Shown: positions 1-7,974, counted from the stretch's first letter. The stretch is DNA of 10,646 nt from an uncultured Eubacteriales bacterium (GCA_900548145.1 URJB01000063.1:1-10646); one strand, 5' to 3'. Made by a program: numbers and translations. Notes: a model not told the origin generated them from the sequence alone.

Positions 1-175
1 TCTTTGGTACTTTCTTTCGCTTCGAAAGAAAGTACTGCCCCCTTCGGGGCGGCAGTCCCACTACCCGCGCCGGAGTCGGCGCGTCAAGCCCCCAGCGGGA
101 TTTTTTACAACCAAGTTAGTGTATACCGCCGCAAGCAGGGGGCTTTCCGCTCGCCCCCTGCGCCCCTTCGGACCG
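1..175. repeat. Cluster of GC-rich hairpins, possible dispersed intergenic repeat
   Basis: Four inverted repeats follow one another with little space between them. The first is a perfect 13-bp stem, 7-19 with 23-35, with a 3-nt loop. The second is a short GCCCC/GGGGC hairpin with a CTTC loop at about 38-51. The third is a 7-bp stem, 66-72 with 77-83. The fourth is a 9-bp stem, 135-143 with 153-161, around a 9-nt loop. No stem is followed directly by a T-run, so these are not ordinary intrinsic terminators, although a TTTTTT run does occur near 102. The open frame across this stretch has a low-complexity translation and no good ribosome binding site. A cluster like this in a gap between genes is typical of dispersed palindromic repeats, but copy number cannot be judged from one window. 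It could also be the 3' end structure of an upstream gene outside the window. Confidence 0.5.
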
Positions 176-452
176 TAGTCGTCGATCTAATCGATTTTGA
201 TAAAATGATAGTGACTTTCCTTGAAGCAACCACTCAGCGCGGCCCGCACTGCCGTGCGCCCCGCTTGTTGTTTGCCAAAACATTCAGTTTGCTTATCGTA
301 ATAATTAAACGCTTCACGAGGTTGCATTCCCCCTTCCGCGCCGAAACCAGCGCCCCACCCCGGCAGGTGAAACCTCCCGCTAGAACTGCCGCTTACCGAT
401 GCGAACGAAGGCTTCTCAAAAGAGCTGCATCTCCCTTTCCCCCTTCCTACTC
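176..452. other. Gene-free stretch upstream of cdsA
   Basis: I see no convincing gene here. A reverse-strand frame (187-468) is open for 93 codons, but it lacks a clear ribosome binding site, begins inside the cdsA promoter and has no recognisable domain. The plus-strand frames are equally unremarkable. In many Bacillota uppS (undecaprenyl diphosphate synthase) sits immediately before cdsA, and no uppS remnant is visible here. The stretch is slightly more AT-rich around 185-215 and 290-310 than its surroundings. Confidence 0.55.
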
Positions 453-481
453 TTGACCTTCCGCTCAAAACAGGTTACACT
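453..481 (+). promoter_or_regulatory. Sigma-A-type promoter of the cdsA-dxr-rseP operon
   Basis: A -35 box TTGACC (453-458) and a -10 box TACACT (476-481) are separated by exactly 17 bp. The -35 matches consensus at five of six positions and the -10 at four of six. Transcription would start near 488, giving an untranslated leader of about 44 nt before the cdsA start at 532. No operator or riboswitch is evident in that short leader. Confidence 0.6.
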
Positions 482-531
482 ACCTTTTGTTCTGGATTCT
501 ACCAATGATCTCACTGGGGAGGGAACAAACC

Positions 532-1392
532 ATGAGCGAAGAGGCAAAGAAAGAAACGCCGAAGAAGAAACCATCCTCCATGTGGCAGCGGATCGTCACA
601 GGCGCCTGCCTGATCGCCGTTTTGACGCTGGTACTCTGCCTTGGCGGCTGGTATTTTGCAGTAGCCGTTTTTCTGGCCACGATGCTGGCGATCCACGAGG
701 AACTGAACGCTCTGAAGGTAGGCGGCCACCGCCCGGTCTGCTGGACCAGCTATGTGGCCCTGTGTCTGGCCGTCCCTGCGATGAGGTTCTATTCTTCGCT
801 GGCCATTATCCCAATTCTGACCGTGCTGGGCTTTTTTGTGGTGCTGCAGGTCATGCGCCGGGAGGACCCTGACCTGATCGACATTCTGGTCAGCGTTCTG
901 CCCATGATTACGCTAGTGCTGCCCTGTATGTGCCTCATCGGCCTGCTGGATTCCCCGGCCTCCCTGCAGAAAATGCTGCTGGTGATGGTCTTTGCGGTGG
1001 CCGTGGGCGGCGATACCTTCGCCTATTTCATCGGCAGTGCCGTGGGCGGCCCCAAGCTCTGCCCCCATATCAGCCCTCATAAGACCGTCGCTGGTTCTGT
1101 CGGCGGACTGCTGGGCAGCGTTCTGTGCGCCGTGGTGGTGGGACGGCTGTTCTCGCTGGGCGGCGCTGCGCCCTACCCTGCTCTGTGGGGCGACGTGCTG
1201 GTAGGTCTGCTGGGCGGCTTTGCCGGTCAGGTGGGCGACCTGTTCGAAAGCATGGTAAAGCGTCACTGCGGCATTAAGGATTTCGGCACCATCTTCCCCG
1301 GCCATGGCGGGATGCTGGACCGGCTGGACAGTATTTTCTTCACCTGCATCATCGTGTACAGCTACCGTGCGTTGCTTCTGTATATTCTTTGA
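532..1392 (+). CDS. cdsA: Phosphatidate cytidylyltransferase (CDP-diacylglycerol synthase)
   Basis: This integral membrane enzyme makes CDP-diacylglycerol from phosphatidic acid and CTP, the branch-point precursor of bacterial phospholipids. The 286-residue protein has the family's usual length. A charged N-terminus (about 1-17) is followed by a series of hydrophobic membrane segments. The C-terminal family signature is complete at about residues 240-266: S-x3-R, then KD, PGHGG and DRLD. The earlier GDTFAYF and SPHKT blocks, typical of the catalytic core, are also present. I chose ATG 532 because GGGGAGGG lies just upstream. A longer in-frame start at 487 would coincide with the predicted transcription start and lacks a ribosome binding site. 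It is the first gene of an operon with dxr, 35 bp downstream, and rseP. Function is secure from the signature. Confidence 0.95.
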   Translation: MSEEAKKETPKKKPSSMWQRIVTGACLIAVLTLVLCLGGWYFAVAVFLATMLAIHEELNALKVGGHRPVCWTSYVALCLAVPAMRFYSSLAIIPILTVLGFFVVLQVMRREDPDLIDILVSVLPMITLVLPCMCLIGLLDSPASLQKMLLVMVFAVAVGGDTFAYFIGSAVGGPKLCPHISPHKTVAGSVGGLLGSVLCAVVVGRLFSLGGAAPYPALWGDVLVGLLGGFAGQVGDLFESMVKRHCGIKDFGTIFPGHGGMLDRLDSIFFTCIIVYSYRALLLYIL

Positions 1393-1427
1393 TCTTTTCG
1401 AACCCTCATATGTAAGGAAGGATTCTC

Positions 1428-2609
1428 ATGCAGTCCAAGCGTAAACTCGCCGTTCTCGGCTCCACCGGCTCCATCGGCACGCAGGCGCTGCAGGTGGCCG
1501 CGCTTCACTCCGATCGTTTCCAGATCACGGCGCTGACGGCCAACCGCAGCAAAGAAAAGCTTTTTGAGCAAGTGCGCCAGTTCCGTCCCCAGCTGGCCGG
1601 ACTGGTAGAGCCTATTTCAATGGAAGAAATTCCGGATGACCTGAAATTCTGCCAGTGGGTCTTCGGCCCGGAATGTCTGACGCTGGCCGCACAGACGGAC
1701 TGCGACGATGTGCTGGTGTCCGTGGTGGGCATGGCGGGCCTGAAAGGCGTACTGGAAGCCTTCCGTCAAAACAAACGGGTGCTGCTGGCCAATAAAGAAT
1801 CACTGGTCACCGGCGGCCATCTGGTGATGGAAGCAGCCCGGAAGGCGGGCGAGCATTCCCTCCTGCCGGTGGACAGCGAGCACAGCGCCATTTTCCAGTG
1901 TTTGCAGGGTGCGGCGGGCAATCCCATCGACAAGATCATCCTGACCTGCTCCGGCGGGCCTTTCCGCACGTGGGATAAAGCCGCCATCCGCAGCGCCACC
2001 AAGGCACAGGCGCTGAAGCATCCCAACTGGGTCATGGGTCAGAAAATCACCATCGACAGCGCCACTCTGTTCAACAAGGCGCTGGAGATCATGGAAGCCA
2101 GGTGGCTTTTCGGCGTGGAGGACGACCGCATTCAGGTGGTCGTTCATCCCCAGAGCGTCATTCACAGTGGGGTTCAGTTCGCCGACGGTGCGCTGATCGC
2201 CCAGTTGGGCACGCCGGATATGCGCCTGCCCATTCTGTACGCCATGAGCTACCCGGAACGCCTGCCCACCGGCGGCGCGCCGCTGGATCTGTTTTCCCTG
2301 TCCGGCCTGACCTTCGAGCGGCCTGACCCGGAACGCTTCCCCTCCCTGCGGCTGGCTCATGAGTGCCTGCAGGCGGGCGGTGCTGCCTGCTGCGAGCTGA
2401 ATGCCGCCAACGAGGTGGCCGTGGCTCATTTGTTACAACAACCGTTACAATCCGCAGGCGGGAATCCCATGACCATCGGTCGAATTTATGATATCGTGGA
2501 GGAGACCCTGAACCGTCTGGGCGTTCTTCCCGCCGGTTCGCTGGACGAAATTCTGGAGGCCGACCGCCGTGCCCGGGACGTGGCTGCGTCCCTGCTGGCG
2601 GCGGACTGA
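1428..2609 (+). CDS. dxr: 1-deoxy-D-xylulose 5-phosphate reductoisomerase
   Basis: This cytosolic enzyme carries out the NADPH- and divalent-metal-dependent rearrangement and reduction of DXP to 2-C-methyl-D-erythritol 4-phosphate. That is the first committed step of the MEP pathway to isoprenoids, including the undecaprenyl carrier for cell-wall synthesis. The 393-residue length is normal. Visible landmarks in order are the dinucleotide-binding loop GSTGSIG (residues 11-17), the ANKES block (121-125), the metal-binding LPVDSEHSA segment with Asp149 and Glu151, and the DSATLFNKALE segment with Asn216, Lys217 and the third metal ligand Glu220. The substrate-loop region VHPQSVIHS and the GTPDMRLPI block follow. 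Start ATG 1428 is preceded by AAGGAAGG. Co-transcription with cdsA and rseP is the conserved Bacillota arrangement. The gene appears intact. Confidence 0.97.
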   Translation: MQSKRKLAVLGSTGSIGTQALQVAALHSDRFQITALTANRSKEKLFEQVRQFRPQLAGLVEPISMEEIPDDLKFCQWVFGPECLTLAAQTDCDDVLVSVVGMAGLKGVLEAFRQNKRVLLANKESLVTGGHLVMEAARKAGEHSLLPVDSEHSAIFQCLQGAAGNPIDKIILTCSGGPFRTWDKAAIRSATKAQALKHPNWVMGQKITIDSATLFNKALEIMEARWLFGVEDDRIQVVVHPQSVIHSGVQFADGALIAQLGTPDMRLPILYAMSYPERLPTGGAPLDLFSLSGLTFERPDPERFPSLRLAHECLQAGGAACCELNAANEVAVAHLLQQPLQSAGGNPMTIGRIYDIVEETLNRLGVLPAGSLDEILEADRRARDVAASLLAAD

Positions 2610-2652
2610 CCCTGTGAATCTGTCCATGCCGGGCCGCATATACTAGCTTTAC

Positions 2653-2674
2653 GGGGACGCTTTTTTCCGTCCCC
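2653..2674 (+). other. Hairpin in the dxr-rseP intergenic gap
   Basis: GGGGACG (2653-2659) and CGTCCCC (2668-2674) form a 7-bp GC-rich stem around an 8-nt loop made mostly of six Ts. The T-run is inside the loop and no T-run follows the stem, so this is not a standard terminator. The rseP ribosome binding site (AAAGGAAA, about 2678-2685) begins right after it. The hairpin may modulate rseP translation or protect or process the operon mRNA. That role is inferred from position only. Confidence 0.5.
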
Positions 2675-2690
2675 CGGAAAGGAAATCCGT

Positions 2691-3755
2691 ATGACGATCC
2701 TGTATGTTCTGTTAGCGATCCTGTTGTTAGGCATCCTGATCATGGTGCACGAGTTCGGCCACTTTGCGGTGGCACGGCTGTGCGGCATCGCTGTCAAGGA
2801 ATTTTCGCTGGGCTTCGGCCCGGTCATCTGGCAGCACAAGAGCAAGAAAAGCGATACTACTTTTTCCATCCGTCCCATTCCGATGGGTGGCTACTGCATG
2901 TTCTACGGCGACACGGACGACGACCCGAACGGCAGCACGAAGGACGATCCCCGCAACTACAATAAGGCCCCCGTTTGGAAACGGATGCTCAGCGTCCTTG
3001 CGGGACCGGGCATGAACTTCGTGTTGGCCTTCGTCGTGGCCATTGCGCTGATGGGCGTTTACGGCGCGGTCGCCACCACCCCTGTGGTGCAGGAGGTCGA
3101 AGCCGGAATGCCCGCCGCCGAAGCCGGGCTGCAGGCCGGGGATATTTTTGTCCGAGTCAACCAGACCGAAGTGGAAAACGGTACCGTGCAGGACGTGAGC
3201 AACGCCATCGGCGCGGACGCTTCCTCCGCCCCGGTGGAAATCACCGTTCTCCGGGACGGTCAGGAGCAGACATTCACCGTGACTCCCCAGTACGACAGCG
3301 AACTGGAACGTTACCGGGTGGGCGTGACCATCGCTCAGGGCTATGAAAAAATGCCCGCCAGCTCCATTCTGCCCTCCGCGTGGTCGCTGTGCAAGCAAGC
3401 CAGCGTCGCCATTGTGGAAAGTTTGGGCAAGCTCTTTACCACCGGCGAGGGGCTGAACGACGCGGCGGGGCCTGTAGGCGTGGTGTCGCTGGTAGCGCAG
3501 CAGACCCAGCAGGGCGGCCTTGAAATTTACCTCTATCTGCTGGTCATCATCTCCATCAACCTGGGGCTGATGAATCTGATCCCCATCCCCGGTCTGGATG
3601 GCAGCCGTCTCATTTTCATGCTGATCGAAGCCATCCGCCGCAAGCCGGTCAATCAGAAGATCGAAGCGGGCGTTCACCTGTGCGGCTATGTGCTGCTGTT
3701 TGGCATCATGATCTTCTTCACCTTCAAGGACGTGCTTCGGCTGTTCGGCAAATAA
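2691..3755 (+). CDS. rseP: Site-2 intramembrane zinc metalloprotease, RseP/RasP family
   Basis: This membrane-embedded protease cleaves transmembrane segments of regulatory proteins. In the family it acts after an initial site-1 cut to release sigma factors from anti-sigma factors, and it also clears remnant signal peptides. The 354-residue protein opens with a hydrophobic helix carrying the zinc-binding HEFGH motif (His20, Glu21, His24). A conserved IPMGGY block lies at about 63-68 and a second membrane segment at about 97-118. One PDZ-like domain spans roughly 125-205, with EAGLQAGD at its carboxylate-binding side. The C-terminal membrane domain carries NLIPIPGLDG (295-304), whose Asp303 is the third zinc ligand. 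The final helix is near 331-346. Start ATG 2691 has AAAGGAAA upstream. It is the last gene of the operon and is followed within 15 bp by a terminator. All catalytic residues are present. Its natural substrate here is unknown. Confidence 0.95.
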   Translation: MTILYVLLAILLLGILIMVHEFGHFAVARLCGIAVKEFSLGFGPVIWQHKSKKSDTTFSIRPIPMGGYCMFYGDTDDDPNGSTKDDPRNYNKAPVWKRMLSVLAGPGMNFVLAFVVAIALMGVYGAVATTPVVQEVEAGMPAAEAGLQAGDIFVRVNQTEVENGTVQDVSNAIGADASSAPVEITVLRDGQEQTFTVTPQYDSELERYRVGVTIAQGYEKMPASSILPSAWSLCKQASVAIVESLGKLFTTGEGLNDAAGPVGVVSLVAQQTQQGGLEIYLYLLVIISINLGLMNLIPIPGLDGSRLIFMLIEAIRRKPVNQKIEAGVHLCGYVLLFGIMIFFTFKDVLRLFGK

Positions 3756-3768
3756 GGCATATGAAAAG

Positions 3769-3800
3769 GCCGGGAAACGTACTTTACAGCGGTTCCCGGC
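3769..3800. terminator. Shared terminator between converging operons
   Basis: GCCGGGAA (3769-3776) pairs with TTCCCGGC (3793-3800) in a perfect 8-bp stem around a 16-nt loop. On the plus strand the stem is followed by GCTTTCTTTATTT, ending the cdsA-dxr-rseP transcript. On the minus strand it is followed by CTTTTC, a weaker tail that could end the converging operon whose last stop codon is at 3808. It sits exactly in the 52-bp gap between the two converging genes, which supports bidirectional use. Confidence 0.75.
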
Positions 3801-3807
3801 GCTTTCT

Positions 3808-5829
3808 TTATTTCACAAACAAAATCCGGCAGGAATAGCCATTCAGCCCAAAGGTCAGCCCGACGTCCCGACCTTCCAGCATATCCCGCGCCTGCGCGAC
3901 CGGCTCCGGGAAGGAAACCGTCACCTTTTCCACAGGCTTTGCGGAAATATTGACCGCAAACGCCAACAGCTGCGGCGCGCCGGACAGATCGGTGTAGCGG
4001 TAATAGCTGATTCTGACCTTTTCATGATCGGCCCGAGCGTTGTTCGTCCAATAGGGCATCCATTCCGACTGTTCGATGGGGAACGCGCCGAAGACCTTCC
4101 ATACCCGGCTCATCAGCTCCAACGGATGGTGAATTTCATTGGGCCGGGGCAGAATGCCGTGCAGCACAGCGCAGGCCAGCGCCTGTTCAAACGTCCACAG
4201 GGGACGGTTCTCATAGGCGATAAATTCCACCGGCGCGCCAATGTTCCGCCCCAGATACTCCGCCCGGAAGTATTCCAGATTCAGGTCTTCCGTGTCGCCG
4301 TGCATTCGGTCGAACTGCAGATTTTCTCCATACCAGTTCTGGTGAATGTAAGGAATCGTCATAAAATTCACATATCCGAAGGAATGCACGTTGATCTCCC
4401 CGCCCCGGGACTGCACGATCTCGTACAGCCGGCGGAACATCCGCCGCAGCGTTCCAAGACAATAGCTGCCGTGCAGCTTTCCCCCATGGTCGTACCAGCC
4501 GCACCCGTGCTCTGTACTGTAGCACAGTCGCGGGAAGGTGATGGAATCCAGATAAACGCCGTCGATATGGAACTCGTCCATCAGTTTTTCCACGCCGCTT
4601 AAAAACAGCGCTTCATACTCGCTGTGGTAGCACACCACATAATCCCGCTGGAAGGGCACCCGCCACCAGCCGCCCTCCATCGCGCCTTTTTCGTCTACCA
4701 CCTTCACTTTGTCCTGCAGCTCGCTCCATTGGGGAGCCATGGTGGAGAGCTCATAGCCGAAATAGGGCAGCACCTTGATGCCCCGCTTGTGGCACTCGTC
4801 CACAATGGTATGCAGCTGATGGGCGGTGAACTCGCTCAGCTCGAACCAGTTCTGGCACTTGTTCCATTTTTCGTGCAGGATGAGCGTGGTAACGCCCTTT
4901 TCCTTCAGCTCGTCATAGCGTCCCGCCAGCACGTCGATGTAGTTTCCCTTGACCTTGGCCCCGCAGTCGATATGGAACGCATTGTGAATGTACGGCTGTT
5001 TGGGGAAGGGCTTTACCGGCGTGGCCTGCACCCCGAAGCAGAACGTGACGGGATGATAGGCGTATACGCCGTCCGCAGGGTCAGCCGTCCACGTTTTGGG
5101 CTGGCTGTCCAGCAGGCGGACGCGCAGGATCAGCTGTTTGCCGTCCCGCACCAGTTCGATGGCCTTCTCCGGATCCTCCGGCTGCCAGCAGCGGTCGCTC
5201 TCCGCGTACCAGCCCAGCCCCCGCTCCTCATTGCCCAGCCACAGCAGGGCCTTGAATGGCATGGCCGCGTTCTGCGCGGGGACGGCCCCGCTGGCGGACA
5301 TGGTTCCCATGGGCCGCTCCATTCCGTCAGCCAGCGAAATCACGCTGTTTGGGAACATATGAAACAGCGTGACAGCTTCCGCACGCAGGGGAATTTCCAG
5401 CCACAGCCGATCCAGCTTGAATAGCATCGGCCTGGCCTCCGCCACGCCGAAGACCTGCGCCACTGTCCGCCCTCTGGGCATCCATTTCAGGTCGATATCC
5501 ACGCCGCCATCATAGCCGATCCGCGTGCAGCTATCCACAATAAAACGGTCGGACTGTTTCGCGCCGCATACGATGATTTCCTCGTCATTCCGCCGCTGAA
5601 TGAAGCTCTCGGCCTCGTTTTCGGAGTAGTTGTCGTCCCAGTGGGACGGCTCCCCGTCCTCAACGGCTACGACCCGCACCGGCGCGGCCAGCAGTTCCAC
5701 CCCCTGCGACCGAATGGAACAAAGCATCCCGTCCGCGCCGACGGTATAATCCCGGTCGATCACATGAACTGTGTGTTCGTTGTTCCGACTTTCCGCCCGC
5801 ACCGGCAAAAAAGGCTGAGGAATTTTCAT
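3808..5829 (-). CDS. TIM-barrel glycoside-hydrolase-like protein, substrate unknown
   Basis: The 673-residue protein has no signal peptide or membrane segment, so it is probably cytoplasmic. Three parts are visible: a beta-rich N-terminal domain (about 15-265), a likely (beta/alpha)8 barrel (about 285-600) and a short beta-sandwich tail (about 605-673). The barrel includes strand-like blocks such as TLILHEKW, GIKVLPYFG, DGVYLDS and INVHSFGY. DGVYLD (423-428) resembles the barrel strand that carries a catalytic or substrate-binding aspartate in several glycosidase families. The join ATPVKPFP (269-276) recalls GH123-N/DUF6067-type proteins, but that assignment is from memory and uncertain. I prefer ATG 5829, because AAGGAG lies 7-8 nt before it. 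The ATG at 5835 is almost on top of that site. It lies 36 bp downstream of the DUF5107-like gene and should be co-transcribed with it. Activity on an oligosaccharide or glycoside is inferred. Confidence 0.6.
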   Translation of the reverse strand: MKIPQPFLPVRAESRNNEHTVHVIDRDYTVGADGMLCSIRSQGVELLAAPVRVVAVEDGEPSHWDDNYSENEAESFIQRRNDEEIIVCGAKQSDRFIVDSCTRIGYDGGVDIDLKWMPRGRTVAQVFGVAEARPMLFKLDRLWLEIPLRAEAVTLFHMFPNSVISLADGMERPMGTMSASGAVPAQNAAMPFKALLWLGNEERGLGWYAESDRCWQPEDPEKAIELVRDGKQLILRVRLLDSQPKTWTADPADGVYAYHPVTFCFGVQATPVKPFPKQPYIHNAFHIDCGAKVKGNYIDVLAGRYDELKEKGVTTLILHEKWNKCQNWFELSEFTAHQLHTIVDECHKRGIKVLPYFGYELSTMAPQWSELQDKVKVVDEKGAMEGGWWRVPFQRDYVVCYHSEYEALFLSGVEKLMDEFHIDGVYLDSITFPRLCYSTEHGCGWYDHGGKLHGSYCLGTLRRMFRRLYEIVQSRGGEINVHSFGYVNFMTIPYIHQNWYGENLQFDRMHGDTEDLNLEYFRAEYLGRNIGAPVEFIAYENRPLWTFEQALACAVLHGILPRPNEIHHPLELMSRVWKVFGAFPIEQSEWMPYWTNNARADHEKVRISYYRYTDLSGAPQLLAFAVNISAKPVEKVTVSFPEPVAQARDMLEGRDVGLTFGLNGYSCRILFVK

Positions 5830-5865
5830 GGTCATTCTCCTTTTGGGAAGGCATTTGGGAAATCG

Positions 5866-7860
5866 TCAGTGCATCCGAAAATCCAGCGTTTTGGGCAGCG
5901 GGTATTTTTCATCCGCCGCCCGAAGCAGCGCTTCGTCCTCCGGGTCGTAGGGAACGCCCTGCTCTTTGGCGTATAGGCGGCGGTACAGCTCGAACCAGAG
6001 ATAGGAAACTGACAGTTCGCCTTCCTTCACGTCGGGCATGACAAAATCCACGTTCAGGATCGCGGCAGCTTCTTCCAACCGGCCGATGTGCAGCAGCGCC
6101 ACAGCCCGCAAAAGCCGCAGCCGTCCGTAGGCCTGTAACTCCGGCGAAAGCTCGTCATAAAGCTCCAACCACTTTTCGTCGTTGCCGTCCTCCGTCAACT
6201 GCATGGCCGTTTCGACGGCCAGCGCCCGGCAGTCCGGCTTCAGCCGAAACGCATTCAGCAGCATTTCGTGCGCCTTTTCCGGCAGGTGATATTCACTCTT
6301 ATACAGCATGGCCAGATTCCGCAGCGCCCACGGGTTTTCACAGGCGGCCAGCGACTGCTCCCACGCCTGTTTCGCCTCGTCCACGGAACCTTCTCCGTAA
6401 GCGGCCAGCGCATAGCGAATCACGCCCAGATGCAGCAGGCTGTACCAGTTCTGCTTTGGCAGGGCTTCCAGCTTTTCCAGCCACGCCCGGCCCATCACAT
6501 AGCCCGCCGGTTCTTCCAGCGGATCCGGGCAGGGAAATTCGCCCTTCTCCAGCAGGGTCAGCCAGGCTTTCGTTTCCGGGTCCTGAACCTTCGGGAAGGT
6601 CAGCGCAACGCTGAGGGGCTTCCCCCGCAGCACTTCCTCCACATGGCCCCAGCCGGAGCCCTGCGACAAAAGTTCCGTATGGGTCACGGTTTCGTCTGCC
6701 GGGAAAGGCAGCTCGTCCGGGTTCCCCACCCGCCGCTTCAAGCATGTCTCCACGGCATGAACGGCCTCGCCGTAGGTACCGTGCAGCGCCTTGGGATCGC
6801 CCTCCAGCAGGGTATAGGCTTCCTCCCATTCCCACACGTCCTGCGCCGCCATCGGAATATGCTCCAGCTGGGTATGCGCCAGCCCGGCCTGAATTTCGAT
6901 ATAGGCGGAGCCTTTCTCGCTGAGCCACTCGCTCCAGTGCCTTCCTCCCTGCCCCATGCCCCATACAAACATTTTCCGTCCAAACAGGCGGCGGGTGGAG
7001 CATTGCAGCAGGCCATAGCCCTCTTCATTGGCGGATGCGATCCACTTGGGCGACGTTTTTGGAATCTGATAGAAGAAGTCCCGGGAGGAGGGGATATGAG
7101 CGGGATAGCTCACGTCCACGCCGTCCGCCATGGGAATGTCCGTCTTATCCAGAATGTAATGATCGGCGTTGTAGAAGCTGAGGAACGACCGCCCCGCCGG
7201 GACGATCACCCGGGTGCCTGGCGTTTCCGGCACGGCGATATTGGACCACCAGTACATATACTTCGTCTCGTCCGTGCGGTTTTCGATCCGGCAGCGCAGG
7301 TACAGCGTGGGCGAATCCTCCCGCACCCACGCGCTGACGGAATACGCCACGCCCCGGATGCGCTCGAACTCATACAGCCGCAGCACCTCGCCCTCGGGCG
7401 TTTGATCGACCGCCGCAAAGACCGGCGAGCAGGTCAGCGGATTGTGTCCCTTGATGCCCACGTTGAACTCGACGCCGCCGCTGAACCACGCGTTGCGCAG
7501 GCCCAGATTGCCCGGCTGAAATACCGGATTGACGTACAACAGTTCCTTGCGCTCATCCTTGTTATAGATGGAATACAGCCGTCCGCCCAGCTCCGGCAGG
7601 AACACGGCGCGCACGTGATCGTTTTCCACCACAGCCGCCTGAAACGCCCGGGGCTTCTTTTCCCGGTCGTAGCCGTCCTGCAGCCGGTAGGGCAGCATGG
7701 TGGGGATCATGCCCTTGCCGATATATTTCTTTTCTTCCTCCGCCACCTTATCCGTCATTTCATATCCGGCGTGGATATAGCTGACGTTCTTGATGTCCGG
7801 CATGGGGTTCATCGGCCCCATGGACGCGGCGGGAATCACGAGCTTTTCAAAATGGACCAT
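5866..7860 (-). CDS. DUF5107-like protein with C-terminal TPR-like repeats
   Basis: The 664-residue protein has no signal peptide. Residues about 1-355 form a beta-rich domain resembling DUF5107, whose fold is related to galactose mutarotase and carbohydrate-processing supersandwich domains. Typical blocks are LPELGGRLYSI (88-98), NPVFQPGNLGLRN (111-123), SGGVEFNVG (127-135), YMYWWSN (201-207) and EIQAGLAHTQ with a WEWEEAY segment (322-349). Residues about 455-635 are helical with TPR-like spacing (YGEGSVDEAKQAWEQSLA, YHLPEKAHEMLLNAFRL, IGRLEEAAAIL). Related proteins I recall are often longer, with more repeats. I chose ATG 7860 because GGGGAGAA lies just upstream. An in-frame GTG at 7920 extends the frame but has no ribosome binding site. 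Pairing with the next gene suggests both handle one glycan or glycoside. Whether this protein is catalytic is not established. Confidence 0.65.
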   Translation of the reverse strand: MVHFEKLVIPAASMGPMNPMPDIKNVSYIHAGYEMTDKVAEEEKKYIGKGMIPTMLPYRLQDGYDREKKPRAFQAAVVENDHVRAVFLPELGGRLYSIYNKDERKELLYVNPVFQPGNLGLRNAWFSGGVEFNVGIKGHNPLTCSPVFAAVDQTPEGEVLRLYEFERIRGVAYSVSAWVREDSPTLYLRCRIENRTDETKYMYWWSNIAVPETPGTRVIVPAGRSFLSFYNADHYILDKTDIPMADGVDVSYPAHIPSSRDFFYQIPKTSPKWIASANEEGYGLLQCSTRRLFGRKMFVWGMGQGGRHWSEWLSEKGSAYIEIQAGLAHTQLEHIPMAAQDVWEWEEAYTLLEGDPKALHGTYGEAVHAVETCLKRRVGNPDELPFPADETVTHTELLSQGSGWGHVEEVLRGKPLSVALTFPKVQDPETKAWLTLLEKGEFPCPDPLEEPAGYVMGRAWLEKLEALPKQNWYSLLHLGVIRYALAAYGEGSVDEAKQAWEQSLAACENPWALRNLAMLYKSEYHLPEKAHEMLLNAFRLKPDCRALAVETAMQLTEDGNDEKWLELYDELSPELQAYGRLRLLRAVALLHIGRLEEAAAILNVDFVMPDVKEGELSVSYLWFELYRRLYAKEQGVPYDPEDEALLRAADEKYPLPKTLDFRMH

Positions 7861-7944
7861 AGGATTCTCCCCTTTGTACAAATACCGTTTTTGCCGGGAG
7901 GCCCCCGGCTGGCTATTCACTTCATCGCGTTTTTCATCCTGATC

Positions 7945-7973
7945 ATTTTACCATGACCGCCGACCCGCCGCAA
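7945..7973 (-). promoter_or_regulatory. Promoter of the DUF5107 / TIM-barrel operon
   Basis: Read on the minus strand, TTGCGG (7973-7968) and TAAAAT (7950-7945) are 17 bp apart. The -10 matches consensus at five of six positions and is preceded by TG one base upstream, making it an extended -10 that compensates for a poor -35. Transcription would start near 7938. The leader of about 78 nt includes a 6-bp GCCGGG/CCCGGC hairpin (7909-7893). The -35 box begins directly beside the T-run of the upstream terminator. Confidence 0.6.
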
Positions 7974-7974
7974 G

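Noticed and set aside
187..468. Reverse-strand ORF of 93 codons upstream of cdsA
   Set aside because: No ribosome binding site, no recognisable domain, unusual serine/glycine-rich composition at its start, and it overlaps the cdsA promoter. Most likely a chance frame in repeat-like DNA.
2727..3677. 316-codon minus-strand ORF opposite rseP
   Set aside because: His/Gly/Gln-rich antisense shadow of rseP, with no ribosome binding site or domain.
6268..7956. Long plus-strand ORF of 562 codons opposite the DUF5107-like gene
   Set aside because: Antisense shadow of a GC-rich gene: the protein is rich in His/Arg/Gln, has no ribosome binding site and no domain, while the opposite strand encodes a recognisable protein with promoter and ribosome binding site.
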